Program-made: the position numbers and the translations under genes
Part shown: piece by piece, positions 10,935-21,419 of the stretch
Layout of the letters: each line of letters starts with the position of its first letter
Numbering within the stretch: the stretch's first letter is position 1
From: Arion vulgaris
Taxonomy: Eukaryota; Mollusca; Gastropoda; Stylommatophora; Arionidae
Length of the DNA stretch: 64,000 bases
NCBI GenBank assembly: GCA_020796225.1
Contig: CM036755.1
Span: 43,938,306 to 44,002,305, forward strand
Reading direction: 5' to 3'
The notes under the pieces: generated by a model
Seen by the model: the letters and a program-made list of their open reading frames with translations, nothing else
Database searches by the model: none
Told to the model about the DNA's origin: nothing

Positions 10935-11165
10935 TCATTATCATCAAGTAGCTTGTTCCTTCCGAAACTTGGCTCCCTTGACAGCTGTCATGAAAAAACA
11001 TGTTATGTGTAAGTTGACCGGCGCCAGCAACAGTTATTCTCAGATCGTCAATGACATCTTGCATTCATCGTTTTCTAGGTCTTCCCACCAAAATGATCTT
11101 CTCTAGGCACTCATCTCTTTTGATGTGTCCGAAATATTTAATATTACTTGGTAGTTGACGATATA
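10935..11165 (-). pseudogene. LINE-2 family tail (ORF2 C-terminus)
   Basis: Minus-strand frame: KYFGHIKRDECLEKIILVG, then RPRKR, one TGA in place of a tryptophan, then MQDVIDDLRITVAGAGQL. This is the YFGHIKRxDxxxxxxLxGxxxGRRxRGRPRxxW tail of endonuclease-reverse transcriptase LINEs, also seen at 43.9 and 53.4 kb. Only the last 75 or so codons remain. Confidence 0.75.
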
Positions 11166-11506
11166 TACATAAATTTGATTGACATAGTTAACATTAGAAA
11201 TATGTACAGGTATATATGGATTTCAGGATCAGGTCAGGATAGTCGACAACAAGCGAGACCTAAAACTTCTGACCTGTACCGTCACGAGATATGACAGGAG
11301 CATAATTAAGTGATATTGATTGACGTATGATGAGATAATAAGGTCACTAAATGCCAGGTACAGTTAATGATATAATGAATAGAGTAGTAACTATATAGAT
11401 TAATATCACATCAAGTCTACATGGTAATTAACGTCTCTAGAATGTGAACTTATATTTTAAGTGGAGGTCACTCAAGCCTGTCAAATGGTTAGCGTAGTGA
11501 TGTAGT

Positions 11507-11660
11507 TAATGCAATCTAGTCTTGACGTAATTATGATAGTCTAGTCTTGACGTAATTATGGTAGTCTAGTCTTGACGTAATTATGGCAGTCTAGTCTTGA
11601 CGTAATTATGACGGTCTAATTTTGACGTAATTATGTCAGTCTAGTTTTGACGTAGTTATA
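11507..11660. repeat. 25-bp tandem array
   Basis: Six units of GTCTAGTCTTGACGTAATTA plus TGNNA. Units diverge towards the right-hand end. Confidence 0.9.
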
Positions 11661-11704
11661 ACCATATAGCGTTGATTTAGACTGGTAGAGATGTAATGTG
11701 ACTA

Positions 11705-11975
11705 GACTTATTCCTCTCCGCTCCTCGTCGAGCATAGGGCCTCAACAGTTGTTCGCTACTTTTCCCGGTCTCTGGCTGTTTTCTTTATGGTACCCAAGGA
11801 TAGTCCAGCACTCCTCAGTTCCTCAAGAAGACTCTGTCTTCAGGTCTATTTAGGACGTCCCCTTTTCCGTTTTCCTTGTGGGTTCCACTTAACTGCTTGT
11901 CTAATGACACTCGACTGTGTCTTCTGTAAGGTATTTTCCCGAACCATCGCCAGCGTAAGGGAGAATAATTGACGA
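11705..11975 (-). pseudogene. LINE-4 family tail (ORF2 C-terminus)
   Basis: Minus-strand frame gives WNPQGKRKRGRPK, stops, then LLEELRSAGLSLGTIKKTAR, DREK and VEALCSTRSG. This is the GKRKRGRPR..W...A.DR..WR..V.ALC ending of non-LTR ORF2. Two in-frame stops and no upstream domain mark it as a relic. A SINE-B copy in the same orientation abuts its upstream side. Confidence 0.75.
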
Positions 11976-12181
11976 GTTCTTTTTCTTCTTTGCGTTCGTT
12001 CTTTACGACCAATTTTAATCACTCTTTGTCATATGTTTGATCTTTGCCAAGAGCGTGTATACGTTGCACATTGGTTTGATAAGCCCCTAAACGCATATAT
12101 TTCTACACGTTTAGGATATGTGCATCCGATTTCAGCCAAACCTCCTTAGTCGCCTCTTACGACATGGGTGGCAGGTAACAG
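11976..12181 (-). mobile_element. SINE-B copy with short-form 3' body
   Basis: Carries CTTTGCGTTCGTTCTTTACG, GATCTTTGCCAAGA and CGTGTATACGTTGCACATTG, matching 30502-30658 (reverse) and 61643-61805 (same strand). Beyond the point where those two end (about 12140), this copy continues into CGCCTCTTACGACATG, the head sequence of the long form. It therefore links the short and long forms into one family. Confidence 0.8.
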
Positions 12182-12534
12182 TGGTTCTATTCTTGACACC
12201 CCAAATTTGAATCCCGGTAACCACTCAGGCAAATTATTACCCTCTAAGTCTGTTTTATATTGTCATCTTAGATTGACAAGTTGATATAGTCAAGTAATAA
12301 CAGAGCTGATGGAGTCAAGTAGTTAGGGCGCAGGTGTTGTCTGCATCTGAATAAGATCGGATCTGCTTACCGGTGTATACACACCGCATTCAAGCTAGAC
12401 ATGTCTTTCTGACTCTGTGTCATGTCGGGAACATTCTCCAGACAGGAATGTGACCACCTAACCTCCAATTTATACCCACCTACTTCTCGACAAACATTTA
12501 TCGCTTGCATATTTTCTCTTAGTTACGTTCTCTG
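12182..12534. other. No recognisable feature
   Basis: Unique-looking DNA between SINE-B and SINE-C copies; no repeat or coding signal recognised. Confidence 0.55.
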
Positions 12535-13505
12535 CCTATGAATTCAGTCGCAAGCATGTCGCATCTGAATGGTTTTTGCGTGAAGGTTTGTTTTCCTTAT
12601 CACAAGTGTAGTTCACCATTCAAGCAAGCCTTATTCCGACTTCTGAGGTACTTGTAATTTAGATCCACAAATATGGGATTCGAATCGGTAGTCCAACAGC
12701 ATACCGTACCACACAAGAATATTATGAGAAGGTGGTAAGCTGGCTTCGAACCTCGGTAGTCCAACAGCATACTGTACCACACAAGAATATTATGAGAAGG
12801 GAGTAAGCTGGACTCGAACCTCGAGTAAGTCCAACAGCATACTGTACCACACAAGAATATTATGAGAAGGAGTAAGCTGACTCGAACCTCGGTAGTACAA
12901 TAGTCCAACAGCATACGTACCCACAAGAATATTATGAGAAGGAGGTAAGCTGGACTCGAACCTCGGTAGTACAATAGTCCAACAGCATACTGTACCACAC
13001 AAGAATATTATGAGAAGGGGGTAAGCTGGACTTCGAACCTCGGAATGTCCAAACGCATCGTGTACTACCAATTTATCAGCAGAGTAAGCTATCCTGACCT
13101 CGGTAGTAAACAGCATACCGACCACAAGAATATTAGAGAAGGAGGTACCTGACTCGAACTCGGTAGTACAACAGCACCGTACACAAGAATATTATGAGAA
13201 GGTGGTAAGCCTTGAACTCGGTAGTCAACAGCACACCACAAGAATATTATGAGAAGGAGGTGACCGAACTCGGTAGTACATATCAACAGCATACTACCAC
13301 ACAAGAATATTGAGAAGGTAGCTGACTCGACTCTGTACAACAGCATATGTACCACAAATATTATGAAAGGAGGTAAGCTGACTCGAACTCGTAGTAAACA
13401 CATACCAAAGAATATTGAAGAGGTAAGCTGGCCTAGAATCTCGGAATGTCCACGGCACGTGGCGACTAGCGCAATGTGTTATCAGCGAGTTTGCTATCCG
13501 TGACC
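12535..13505 (-). mobile_element. SINE-C copy 1, inflated by an internal tandem array
   Basis: The left edge (12535-12690) matches the 3' body of SINE-C copies at 20238 and 61935 (CTATGAATTCAG, GCATCTGAATG, CTTCTGAGGTACTTGTAATT). The right edge (about 13440-13505: GGCACGTGGCGACTAGCGCA) matches their tRNA-related end. Between them, where the other copies have one 60-bp segment, lies an array of about eleven units. The outer parts are in the correct order and orientation, so the array arose inside one SINE. Confidence 0.8.
12690..13440. repeat. Approximately 60-74-bp tandem array inside SINE-C
   Basis: Units contain CAACAGCATACTGTACCACA, CAAGAATATTATGAGAAGG and GTAAGCTGGACTCGAACCTC. The last block includes a box B-like GAGGTTCGAGTCC on the minus strand, so the Pol III box B is itself repeated. 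Units are clean on the left and riddled with small deletions from about 13089 to 13430. Confidence 0.9.
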
Positions 13506-13811
13506 CCTCTAACATGTTGACTCACTTAGGTTGACCTGTTCATGAAAATGTGGCTCTCAGACGAGCGGGAAATTGCAAGTAGTTGCCCCTGTTGTCAGTT
13601 CAGGCATAATATATGCCTGATTAACTACGACCTTGACCCAACAACATGGTTGCCAGCAGTTGATGTGGTACGCATGTGTACGGTTTGTTTTTGACACTTA
13701 ATCTGTGCTTATGTCATCAAGTTTTGGAAGAAACAAAAGTACAAGGAAAAGAGTACAAATATTTGCTGAGGACACAAACTACAAAAACAGAAACGAAGAA
13801 AGTGGGTACAC
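13506..13811. other. No gene; short perfect palindrome at about 13600
   Basis: Contains a 21-bp palindrome with 9-bp arms TCAGGCATA and TATGCCTGA. Otherwise no recognisable feature. Confidence 0.5.
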
Positions 13812-14478
13812 TTGTTGGGTTAGTTATTGGTTTTTACCACATACGGCTTCGACCACACTTGTTGGGTCAGTTATTGGTTTTTACCACATACGGCTTCGAC
13901 CACACTTGTTGGGTCAGTTATTGGTTTTTACCACATACGGCTTCGACCACTCTCCGCATATTGGTTTTTACCACATACGGCTCGGCCACACTTGTTGGGT
14001 CAGTTATTGGTTTTTACCACATACGGCTTCGACCACTCTCCGCATATTGGTTTTTACCACATACGGCTTCGACCACACTTGTTGGGTCAGTTATTGGTTT
14101 TTACCACATACGGCTCGGCCACTCTCCGCATATTGGTTTTACTACATACGCTCGGCCACTCTCCGCATATTGGTTTTTACCACATACGGCTCGGCCACTC
14201 TCCGCATATTGGTTTTTACCACATACGGCTCGGCCACTTTCCGCATATTGGTTTTTACCACATACGGCTCGGCCACTCTCCGCATATTGGTTTTTACCAC
14301 ATACGGCTCGGCCACTTTCCGCATATTGGTTTTTACGACATACGGCTCGGCCACTCTCCGCATATTGGTTTTTACCATATACGGCTCGGCCAATCTCCGC
14401 AGAAAGTGCACGCCATCTACTGAGAGTATTGCACAAAGCACGAATTCCGTAGCTCCTGAAACAATAATAAGAACCCTC
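13812..14478 (-). mobile_element. SINE-A copy 2, 3' part expanded
   Basis: The right-hand end (14395-14478) is minus-strand SINE-A body (GAGAGTATTGCACAAAGCAC, then GAATTCCGTAGCTCC). To the left, the next SINE-A segment, corresponding to GGTTTTACCCCATATGACTC in copy 1, appears as a long tandem array rather than once. The tRNA-related end is missing. All three plus-strand ORFs of about 200-270 codons here are products of the array. Confidence 0.8.
13818..14400. repeat. 39-bp and 47-bp mixed array inside SINE-A copy 2
   Basis: Two unit types share GGTTTTTACCACATACGGCT. The 39-bp type continues CGGCCACTCTCCGCATATT; the 47-bp type continues TCGACCACACTTGTTGGGTC. The long type dominates the left side and the short type the right, with two alternations between (13949-14100). 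This gives a local record of array growth. Confidence 0.92.
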
Positions 14479-14920
14479 CGGAACGCAAGCTTGGGCTTAA
14501 GTACTTATGCGAAGAGGCCTCAGTAACAGCTATACAGGTGTAAGACGAAAAGGTGGAACAAGAACTGCAAAGATAAAAACATGAAGGAAGTATACGTTTG
14601 ACAAGGACTGTAGAAGGATGTTGAAAACAAGGAAGGTGACGAGGGCAGTGATCGAGTGTTGGAATATATATATTGAAATACAGGGGAGAGAGGGTGGAAA
14701 GGGGCAGGAATGTTGATGTAGAAAATGTAGAATAGAAGAAGATTTGTGACAAGAAGATATAAAGTGATAGAAGAAACGAGAGAGGAAGACAGCGATAGAA
14801 GACAGAAGGATGTTTTACTAGGTCAGGTGATGTGTGTGTGTGTATGCATGTGTGTAGATACGGAGCAGGTGTGACAGATCTGTAGGGAGAGATACACACA
14901 ATTGTGTACAAGCAATCAGA
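14479..14920. other. Purine-rich spacer, no gene
   Basis: G/A-rich plus strand with a short (GT)n run at about 14830-14845. The 169-codon minus-strand ORF is a product of this skew and has no recognisable domain. Confidence 0.5.
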
Positions 14921-15200
14921 CCACAACTACACCACGTGACCTCGCATTCCAGTATTGTTGTTTATAGATGAATTCATTTTAAAATCAACACAAAATGCTA
15001 AATCAAAGTTATATTATGCAACAAGTTCAGTTTAACAATAAGGAATATCAATATTATGAATATTTTTCACCAATAAATAACCATAGACTCACAGAATTGA
15101 GTCAAATTGCAGTGTTCTATTAAACATATATATTTTCCAGCTCCCAACTTAAACTAGATCAGGATTTTCCTTCAGTTATCAGGCCCAGTTCGAGTTGGCC
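14921..15200 (+). mobile_element. Dispersed element X, copy 1 (unexpanded)
   Basis: Matches 25135-25440 (reverse) and the two flanks of the 38-41-kb array. Shared order: CACGTGACCTCGCATTCCAG, ATTTTAAAATCAACACAAAA, an ATG at about 14996, a single TTATATTATG, then AATAAGGAATATCAATATTA. From the ATG, a frame runs about 42 codons (MLNQSYIMQQV...NNKEYQYYEYFSPINNHRL) to a stop. I do not recognise the protein. The element class is unknown; the right end is probably near 15200. Confidence 0.7.
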
Positions 15201-15588
15201 GTGGATGCACATACAGTCGAGTACGGGGAGAGGAGAGAGGGGGAAGATACGGAAGGTTTAAAGGGGAATGTTCAGGACCAAAGAAAAGAAAGAGATGGCA
15301 TCAGAAAGAAGATAGTTAGATAAAAGATGTAGAGAGGGGAGATACAAAACAGGATACTCTACAACTGAGGTGAATGAAGATAGAACATAGAACAAAGAGA
15401 ACTACATTACGACAGAGGAACATCTTGATGATATAGAATAGATCTCAATATCAGATGAAGTTTGGTCGGTAATAGATTCAAAAATTCATGACATCAGATC
15501 TCTACCCTGGGGAACTGTCCAACTAGCAACCAAGCTTACGGCACGGGTCCAGCGTGGAGCGAGAGTGTGTTCTTCTCAAGAAATGGAT
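15201..15588. other. Purine-rich spacer, no gene
   Basis: G/A-rich sequence with no clear period and no coding signal recognised. Confidence 0.5.
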
Positions 15589-15645
15589 GGAGTGGGCTAG
15601 GGTGGGCTAGGGTGGGCTAGGAGGTGGGCTGGGGTAGGCTGGGAA
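15589..15645. repeat. Short 10-bp array (GTGGGCTAGG)
   Basis: About five units of GTGGGCTAGG and near variants. Confidence 0.85.
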
Positions 15646-15724
15646 ACCAGGATATATGATCTCATGTTACATCCGGTAGATAAATTTTGGAGATGTATCT
15701 CTGCTTTTCTCATTATTCGATTGT

Positions 15725-16000
15725 TATCTGGGATTTAAGGCAGCGAGCGGGATGTGGGGAATAGGATGGAGTGAAGGGGATTGTGTAATTGATGGAGCGA
15801 GAGGATTGTGGAATTGATGTAGTGAGCGGGCTGGTGAAAATGATGGAGCGAAGGGAACTGTATAATTGATGGAGCGAGAGGATTGTGTAATTGATGGTGA
15901 ATTTATGAAACGATTGAGTTAGTGTGATTCGAATTTGATGGAACAAGAGGATTGTGGAAATGATGGAGATGATTGAAAGTAATGATGAATGATGGAGGAA
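15725..16000. repeat. Degenerate array around GATGGAGCGAGAGGATTGTG
   Basis: About seven imperfect units with a spacing of about 30-45 bp. A minus-strand 109-codon ORF here is explained by it. Confidence 0.75.
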
Positions 16001-16053
16001 ATGTGACGGCGGTCTTGATCGAGTGAGGGTGATGATGTACATAAGAGAACTGT

Positions 16054-17172
16054 TGATGCTAGACTTGATGTACCTAGTGTGATGTTAGACTTGATGTACC
16101 TAGTGTGATGTTAGACTTGATGTACCTAGTGTGATGTTAGACTTGATGTACCTAGCGTGATGTTAGACTTGATGTACCTAGTGTGATGTTAGACTTGATG
16201 TACCTAGCGTGATGTTAGACTTGATGTACCTAGTGTGATGTTAATCTTGATGTACCTAGTGTGATGTTTGACTTGATGTACCTAGTGTGGTGTTTGACTT
16301 GATGTACCTAGTGTGATGTTAGACTTGATGTACCTAGTGTGATGTTAGACTTGATGTACCTAGTGTGATGTTAGACTTGATGTACCTAGTGTGATGTTAG
16401 ACTTGATGTACCTAGCGTGATGTTAGACTTGATGTACCTAGTGTGATGTTAGACTTGATGTACCTAGCGTGATGTTAGACTTGATGTACCTAGTTGATGT
16501 TAATCTTGATGTACCTAGTGGATTTAGGACTGATGTACCTAGGTGTGTTTGAAATTGGATGACCTAGTGTTGTTAGATTGATGTACCTAGTGTGATTGTG
16601 GATTGATGTACCTAGCGTGATGTTAGACTTGAACCTAGTGATGTTAATCTGGATGTACCTATGTGATGTTTGACTGGATGTACCAGTGTGGTGTTGAATT
16701 GATGTACTAGGTGATGTTAGACTTGATGTACCTAGCGTGATGTTAATTGATGTACCTAGGTGATGTTAGACTTGATGATAGGTGAAATTTTTGACTTGAT
16801 GTACTAGTGTGATGTTAATCTTGATGAAACATGGGATGTTGACTTGTGACTAGTGTGGTGTTGACTTGATGTACAGTGATGAGACTTGATGTGAAAGTGT
16901 GGTTAGACTTGATGACCTAGGTGATGTTAGACATTGATGACCAGTGTGATGTTAGACTTGATGTACCTAGTGTGATGTTAGACTTGATGTACCTAGTGTG
17001 ATGTTAGACTTGATGTACCTAGTGTGATGTTAATCTTGATGTACCTAGTGTGATGTTTGACTTGATGTACCTAGTGTGATGTTTGACTTGATGTACCTAG
17101 TGTGATGTTTGACTTGATGTACCTAGTGTGATGTTTGACTTGATGTACCTAGTGTGATGTTTGACTTGATGT
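16054..17172. repeat. 26-bp tandem array, about 42 units
   Basis: Unit GTTAGACTTGATGTACCTAG plus TGTGAT. Outer segments (16054-16490 and 16945-17172) are near-perfect, while the centre (16490-16945) is full of one- to three-base deletions. Variants with GTTTGAC and GTTAATC are clustered. The degraded centre is unusual for a satellite and may reflect consensus error. Confidence 0.95.
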
Positions 17173-17504
17173 AGCTGCTACTATTTAGCAGTAGGTAAGA
17201 CTGATATATACAATGTACCAGTGATACCGGAGACGCATGTGAGGCGACGTTAGGTGAGACAATGTGTTTATGTGTAGTTTGATAAGAATTCTATCTTTCT
17301 ACGCGCATGCGCTAATTTAGATGTATATAATTGTGCGTACACGCGCGTAACTGTTTTATTTTCAGTTTTCATTATCCTTATTGTACTCTGGACTTGTCCA
17401 TAAGTTCTCCGCATCTTCTTCTTCACAATATCTTCAACAGCTTACAAAGACTAACCGTAACGCACATCAAATCCACTCATTTCTGAGTCAGATCCTGAGG
17501 GCAT

Positions 17505-18110
17505 GAGTTCATGTATAATTTGTAGGTCACAAGTAGTTCATGTAACAATTTAGCACATGAGTATGTGTACACAATTTCTAGGTCTTGAGTATATTACACA
17601 TTTCGTCATGTGATATATACACACTTCTAGCATGCATGTACATATTCTAGTCATGAGTATATGTACACAATTTTAGGTCTTGAGTATATATGTACACAAT
17701 TTCTAGGTCATTGTTATATATACACAACTTTCTAGGCATGCTATGTGTACATAATTTCTAGGTCATGAGTATATGTACACAATTTCTAGGTCTTGAGTAT
17801 ATGTACACAATTCAGGTCATGTGTATATATACACAATTCTAGGTCAGTATGTGTACATATTTCTAGTATGAGATATACACAATCTAGGTCTTAGTATATG
17901 TACACAATTTCTAGGTATGTTATATAACAATTCGGTCATGATTGTACAATTTCGGTCATGAGTAATACACATCTAGGTCTGGATATGACACAATTTCTAG
18001 GTCATGTATATATACACAATTTCAGTCATGATGTGACATAATTTAGTCATGAGTATGTGTACATAATTCAGGTCATGAGTATATGTACACATTCTAGGTC
18101 ACAAGTGACT
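17505..18110. repeat. 28-bp tandem array (CTAGGTCATGAGTATATGTA plus CACAATTT)
   Basis: About 21 units. Many units between 17600 and 18060 are shortened by small deletions. Alternation of TCATG and TCTTG variants is visible in the better preserved units. Confidence 0.9.
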
Positions 18111-18439
18111 AAAACAAACTAAACGTATAGAAACATAAAAATTAGACACAAATCTGAGAGCGAATTTACTATATCTTCCCACCCCTTAACTCCCCCCCAA
18201 CCCCCACACCCCCTCTCCTCTCCCTCCTACTTTTTTTCTTATAGTTCACAGCTCGTGCAGAAATAATCTTCAGTTTCACATTCAGGTTGTACTGGCCCAG
18301 GTGTTGTAGTAGGCACGCGCCATCTGTCTCACGCTTAAACGTGTTAACTGGAGTGAGATTTTGTCAGAGATTTCTTTTTTTTTTGACTATATCCGGATCT
18401 TACCAGCAGACGAACAGAACATAACTACTGTAGCAGTCT
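18111..18439. other. No recognisable feature
   Basis: Includes a C-rich stretch at 18180-18230 followed by a T-run. Nothing assignable. Confidence 0.55.
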
Positions 18440-18590
18440 TCAGTCAAGGACACAAGAATAGATGGTCATCACTCGTTTCTGGAGACTAATATGTAGTCGT
18501 TGTTCTATCGTACAGTCAAGGATACAAGAATAGATGATCACTCGTTTCTGGAGACTAATAAGTAGTTGCTGTTGCTCTGTCCAAGTTAAG
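18440..18590. repeat. Approximately 70-bp tandem duplication
   Basis: Two units share AGTCAAGGA, ACAAGAATAGATG and ACTCGTTTCTGGAGACTAAT. The minus-strand ORF across it is repetitive for that reason. Confidence 0.9.
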
Positions 18591-19059
18591 ACATTGTGAA
18601 CATGTTTTATATTGTTTGTCTGTCTGTCAATAGAAACAGTAGACGGTATCATCTACAACTGTTAAACACACTGTCTTGTGGAGGGGGCTCCGTAGATATA
18701 GCAGAGTACACCCTGTAGAAAATCCCCACATCCTCGTGGGTCAGCATGTTTATGCAGAAGACTAGAGGAGTAAACCGTGACCACAAATCTGGAGGTATGG
18801 ATCCTAAGGCAGGGGATAGGTATGTGTGTATTCCATTCCATCTTCTGACACCACTTGCAAACCCTGCTTGATTCCAAACGTATGTATTTTGTCTATCCTT
18901 GGAATGAAACAGTAGGGTAGAGTTTGTAAAAAATGTGTAAAGCACATTCCCCATATCAGCTGCCTAGACCCTCCGTGTGGTGCCGGGGCCCGCAAGGCAG
19001 ACAGTCTGTTTATATAAAATATCATTCTTGGAGTCTATTGTCTATTCCCAGGTGGAAGA
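18591..19059. other. Unassigned; overlapping minus-strand ORFs without support
   Basis: Three overlapping minus-strand ORFs of 71-101 codons (18649-19025) show no motif I recognise. I leave the stretch unassigned. Confidence 0.45.
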
Positions 19060-19500
19060 TGGAGTTGGCAGTCCACTCTTGCCGTTAAGCGTATTGATGG
19101 GAGATTTAATTTGCGTTCTAGGGCTAGATGAGTCGCCCTTGTTGTGTTGTATCCGTGTTTATGTAGTGTGGTCTTGATATTGTCTATCCATCTTTTTCTT
19201 GGTCTTCCTTAGCTCTAGTACCCGATCTTTTTTATTGTATGCTGTTATTTGTGGTTGGTTGTATTTCATTCTCATTAAATGTCCAAACCTCAGCATTTGT
19301 TGTCTTTCGATGTATTCGGTGCATGGAGTTATGCCCACTCTGCTTCTGATGTCTTCATTTCTTAGTCTATCTTTCCTGGTGACTCCCACTGCCTTCCTCA
19401 AGCATTTCATTTCACAGTGGTGAGCTTTCTGTGATGTGTTGCTGTAAGAGACCAAGTTTGGCACTGGTAACAAAGTGTTGGTAGGAAAATATGTTTTATC
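19060..19500 (-). pseudogene. LINE-3 family tail (ORF2 C-terminus), copy 1
   Basis: Minus-strand frame: CEMKCLRKAVGVTRKDRLRN, EDIRSRVGI, TEYIERQQMLRFGHLMRM and a basic end KTKKKMDRQYQ. This is the 'C..KFLRR..GVTRRDRIRN..IR..LGV..L...I...QLRWYGHV.RM' tail of non-LTR ORF2. A second copy of the same family lies at 50.56 kb. The fragment lacks the reverse transcriptase domain. Confidence 0.8.
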
Positions 19501-19548
19501 ATCTGTAGCTGTCTTTTCACTTCCATTTTGATATTTGGGTGTTGTAGC

Positions 19549-19718
19549 TCCATGGAGTCAGTCTGTATATATAAATGTCATCCTTGGAGTCAGTCTGTAT
19601 ATATAAATGTCATCCTTGGAGTCAGTCTGTATATATAAATGTCATCCATGGAGTCAGTGTATATATATAAATGTCATCCTTGGAGTCAGTCTGTATATAT
19701 AAAATATCATCCATGGAG
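19549..19718. repeat. 32-bp tandem array, five units
   Basis: Unit CATCCTTGGAGTCAGTCTGT plus ATATATAAATGT. It follows directly on the LINE-3 tail; the motif CTTGGAGTCTATTGTC at 19027 may be an outlying relative. Confidence 0.92.
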
Positions 19719-20237
19719 TCGGCCTGTAATAAATCGATTCACTGAAGTCAACAAGAAAAGTCATCCATGAAGACATTTCTTTTATTGAAAACAATATGAC
19801 CTAAATCTCGGACCCGGCTGGACTAAAGCCATGACCTCTTTTGCTCAAAGAAAAAAAATGGTCCTAAACACAGTAGCCGCCGCCGTAGTTTGACTGCTCG
19901 AACATACATAGAACATTAGACAGCCGGACAGGACAGCAGTGATATCTAATGACATCACAACATTGAAGTGATGACATACTTAACTTTGCCACTCAGTCGT
20001 ATTGATTATTGATCTGCGTCTGGAGTTATTCATCTTTAACTTGCTCTAGAATCGATCTCCTTCTTCAAGGAGTAACTCTAGATCCCTGAGTTGACATTTT
20101 ACATGTCCGTCCCACGCTAACTGTCCATACATTTCTCAATATTTCTGCTGTATTGTGTTACATGTCATTATCGCCAGCTAAATCGTCTGGCGTGGGCGAG
20201 CACAGACTTACGCAACTTTTTGTTAATGCTAAATGTT
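19719..20237. other. No recognisable feature
   Basis: Unique-looking DNA. A tRNA-like remnant near 19800-19890 is too diverged to call. Confidence 0.5.
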
Positions 20238-20535
20238 CTTTCGTTCACCCACTATGAATTCAGATGTAGACAGGGCGACTAATATATCACATCTGAATGA
20301 TTTATGCGTGAATTATTTCTTTCCTTATCACCGGTGTTCATCACTATTCAGGCGAGCCATTCTCCGACTTCAGAAGTACTTGTTGTTTAGATCCTCAAGG
20401 AAAGGAAATGAGAATAGATAGTTTAACTATGCATCGTGTGTACGCCAACAATTATTGACCGAAGTTGAACTCAGACCACAGAATTTCCCCAGCACGTGGT
20501 TACTATAGAATCGTGTTATCGACTTCACTATCGGC
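20238..20535 (-). mobile_element. SINE-C copy 2 (unexpanded)
   Basis: Contains the 3' body (CTATGAATTCAG, CATCTGAATGATTTATGCGT, CTTCAGAAGTACTTG) and continues through GTGTACGCCAACA to GCACGTGG...GTGTTATC, the tRNA-related end. Here the segment that is amplified in copy 1 is present once, which fixes the ancestral state. Confidence 0.7.
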
Positions 20536-20539
20536 GCTC

Positions 20540-20880
20540 CCCGAGACAATACTCGTGATAACGAAGTTGAGTGGTCTCTGTAGCGTTCAGGTAGAGGGTT
20601 GTACAAGTTATCTGGTTTTTTGTGCGTGCATATCTTGGTTGTTTCTACTTAACAAGGCAATATCATCTGCAAAATTCAAATCGTCTAGTTGACTATTTTC
20701 TACACAATCGATGCCAGTTTCGCCCCTGCAACATTTCAGCATCACCCAGTCAATAGTCACTCCAAACAATAGCGGAGATAGAATATAGCCTGTAGATATT
20801 GACGGAGTTACAGACATCTTAAAACTGCACAATAGCACAGCATATCAAGCGACCGAGCCCTGCACTGTCTCGGAAACTGT
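20540..20880 (-). pseudogene. LINE-5 reverse transcriptase fragment (FADD motif)
   Basis: Minus-strand frame: STGYILSPLLFGVTIDWVM, then SQLDDLNFADDIALLSRNNQ. These are RT motifs 4 and 5 (GxxLSPLLF and the catalytic [YF]ADD) of LINEs of the 'IDW...LDDLDFADDLALLS' type. Stops follow in the segment towards 20540. Upstream RT motifs are absent. The 5' edge lies within a 122-bp tandem duplication. Confidence 0.8.
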
Positions 20881-21027
20881 ATATTAATTAAACCTGCTAC
20901 GCCTATACAGCCTGTAGATATTGACGGAGTTACAGACATCTTAAAACTGCACAATAGCACAGCATATCAAGCGACCGACCGTGCACTGTCTCGGAAACTG
21001 TATATTAATTAAACCTGCTACACCTAA
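20785..21027. repeat. 122-bp tandem duplication overlapping the LINE-5 relic
   Basis: Two units starting at 20789 and 20911, both with CCTGTAGATATTGACGGAGT and AACCTGCTACRCCTA. The first unit includes RT coding sequence (about 20789-20830 on the minus strand), so the duplication began at the edge of the LINE. The two copies differ by a few bases. Confidence 0.92.
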
Positions 21028-21411
21028 AGGGTAAACAAAGAAGTGAAGGACAAAAGAAAGAAAAAGAAAAGCAAGACTCTTCCTTAGTCATCCAGGACAT
21101 ATATATGTTTACATATAGTAGCCTGTGGTCATTTCTTCTTTATCTTCATGTATTCTTTGTTCTACTCATCCGTATAAAATGCGATTCATGATAAGTAACA
21201 GTGAAATACTCAGTTTAGTTTTACTGCCAGGCATTTGTTATATAGAAAGTTCTGATTTATCTGAAATATTCTATAACCCTGACCTACTTTGATCTTTCTT
21301 CTCTGTACAAAAAATCACTTAAACTTGAGATGGTATATCAGATTTCTCATCTTTGATATTAATCAATATTTTCATTTCTCATATCTTAACAACTTTTTTT
21401 TGTCTATTGTC
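21028..21411. other. No recognisable feature
   Basis: AT-rich unique DNA between the LINE-5 duplication and the hAT-like MITE. Confidence 0.6.
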
Positions 21412-21419
21412 ATCTAAAT

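Noticed and set aside
8488..14400. CRISPR-like arrays (regular 31-39-bp repeats)
   Set aside because: Units are contiguous with no unique spacers, the sequence is eukaryotic, and the units derive from a LINE and a SINE.
13676..14526. Plus-strand ORFs of 198-273 codons
   Set aside because: They follow the 39/47-bp array inside a minus-strand SINE.
18649..19025. Minus-strand ORFs of 71-101 codons
   Set aside because: No recognisable motif, three overlapping frames, and repeats and LINE relics on both sides.
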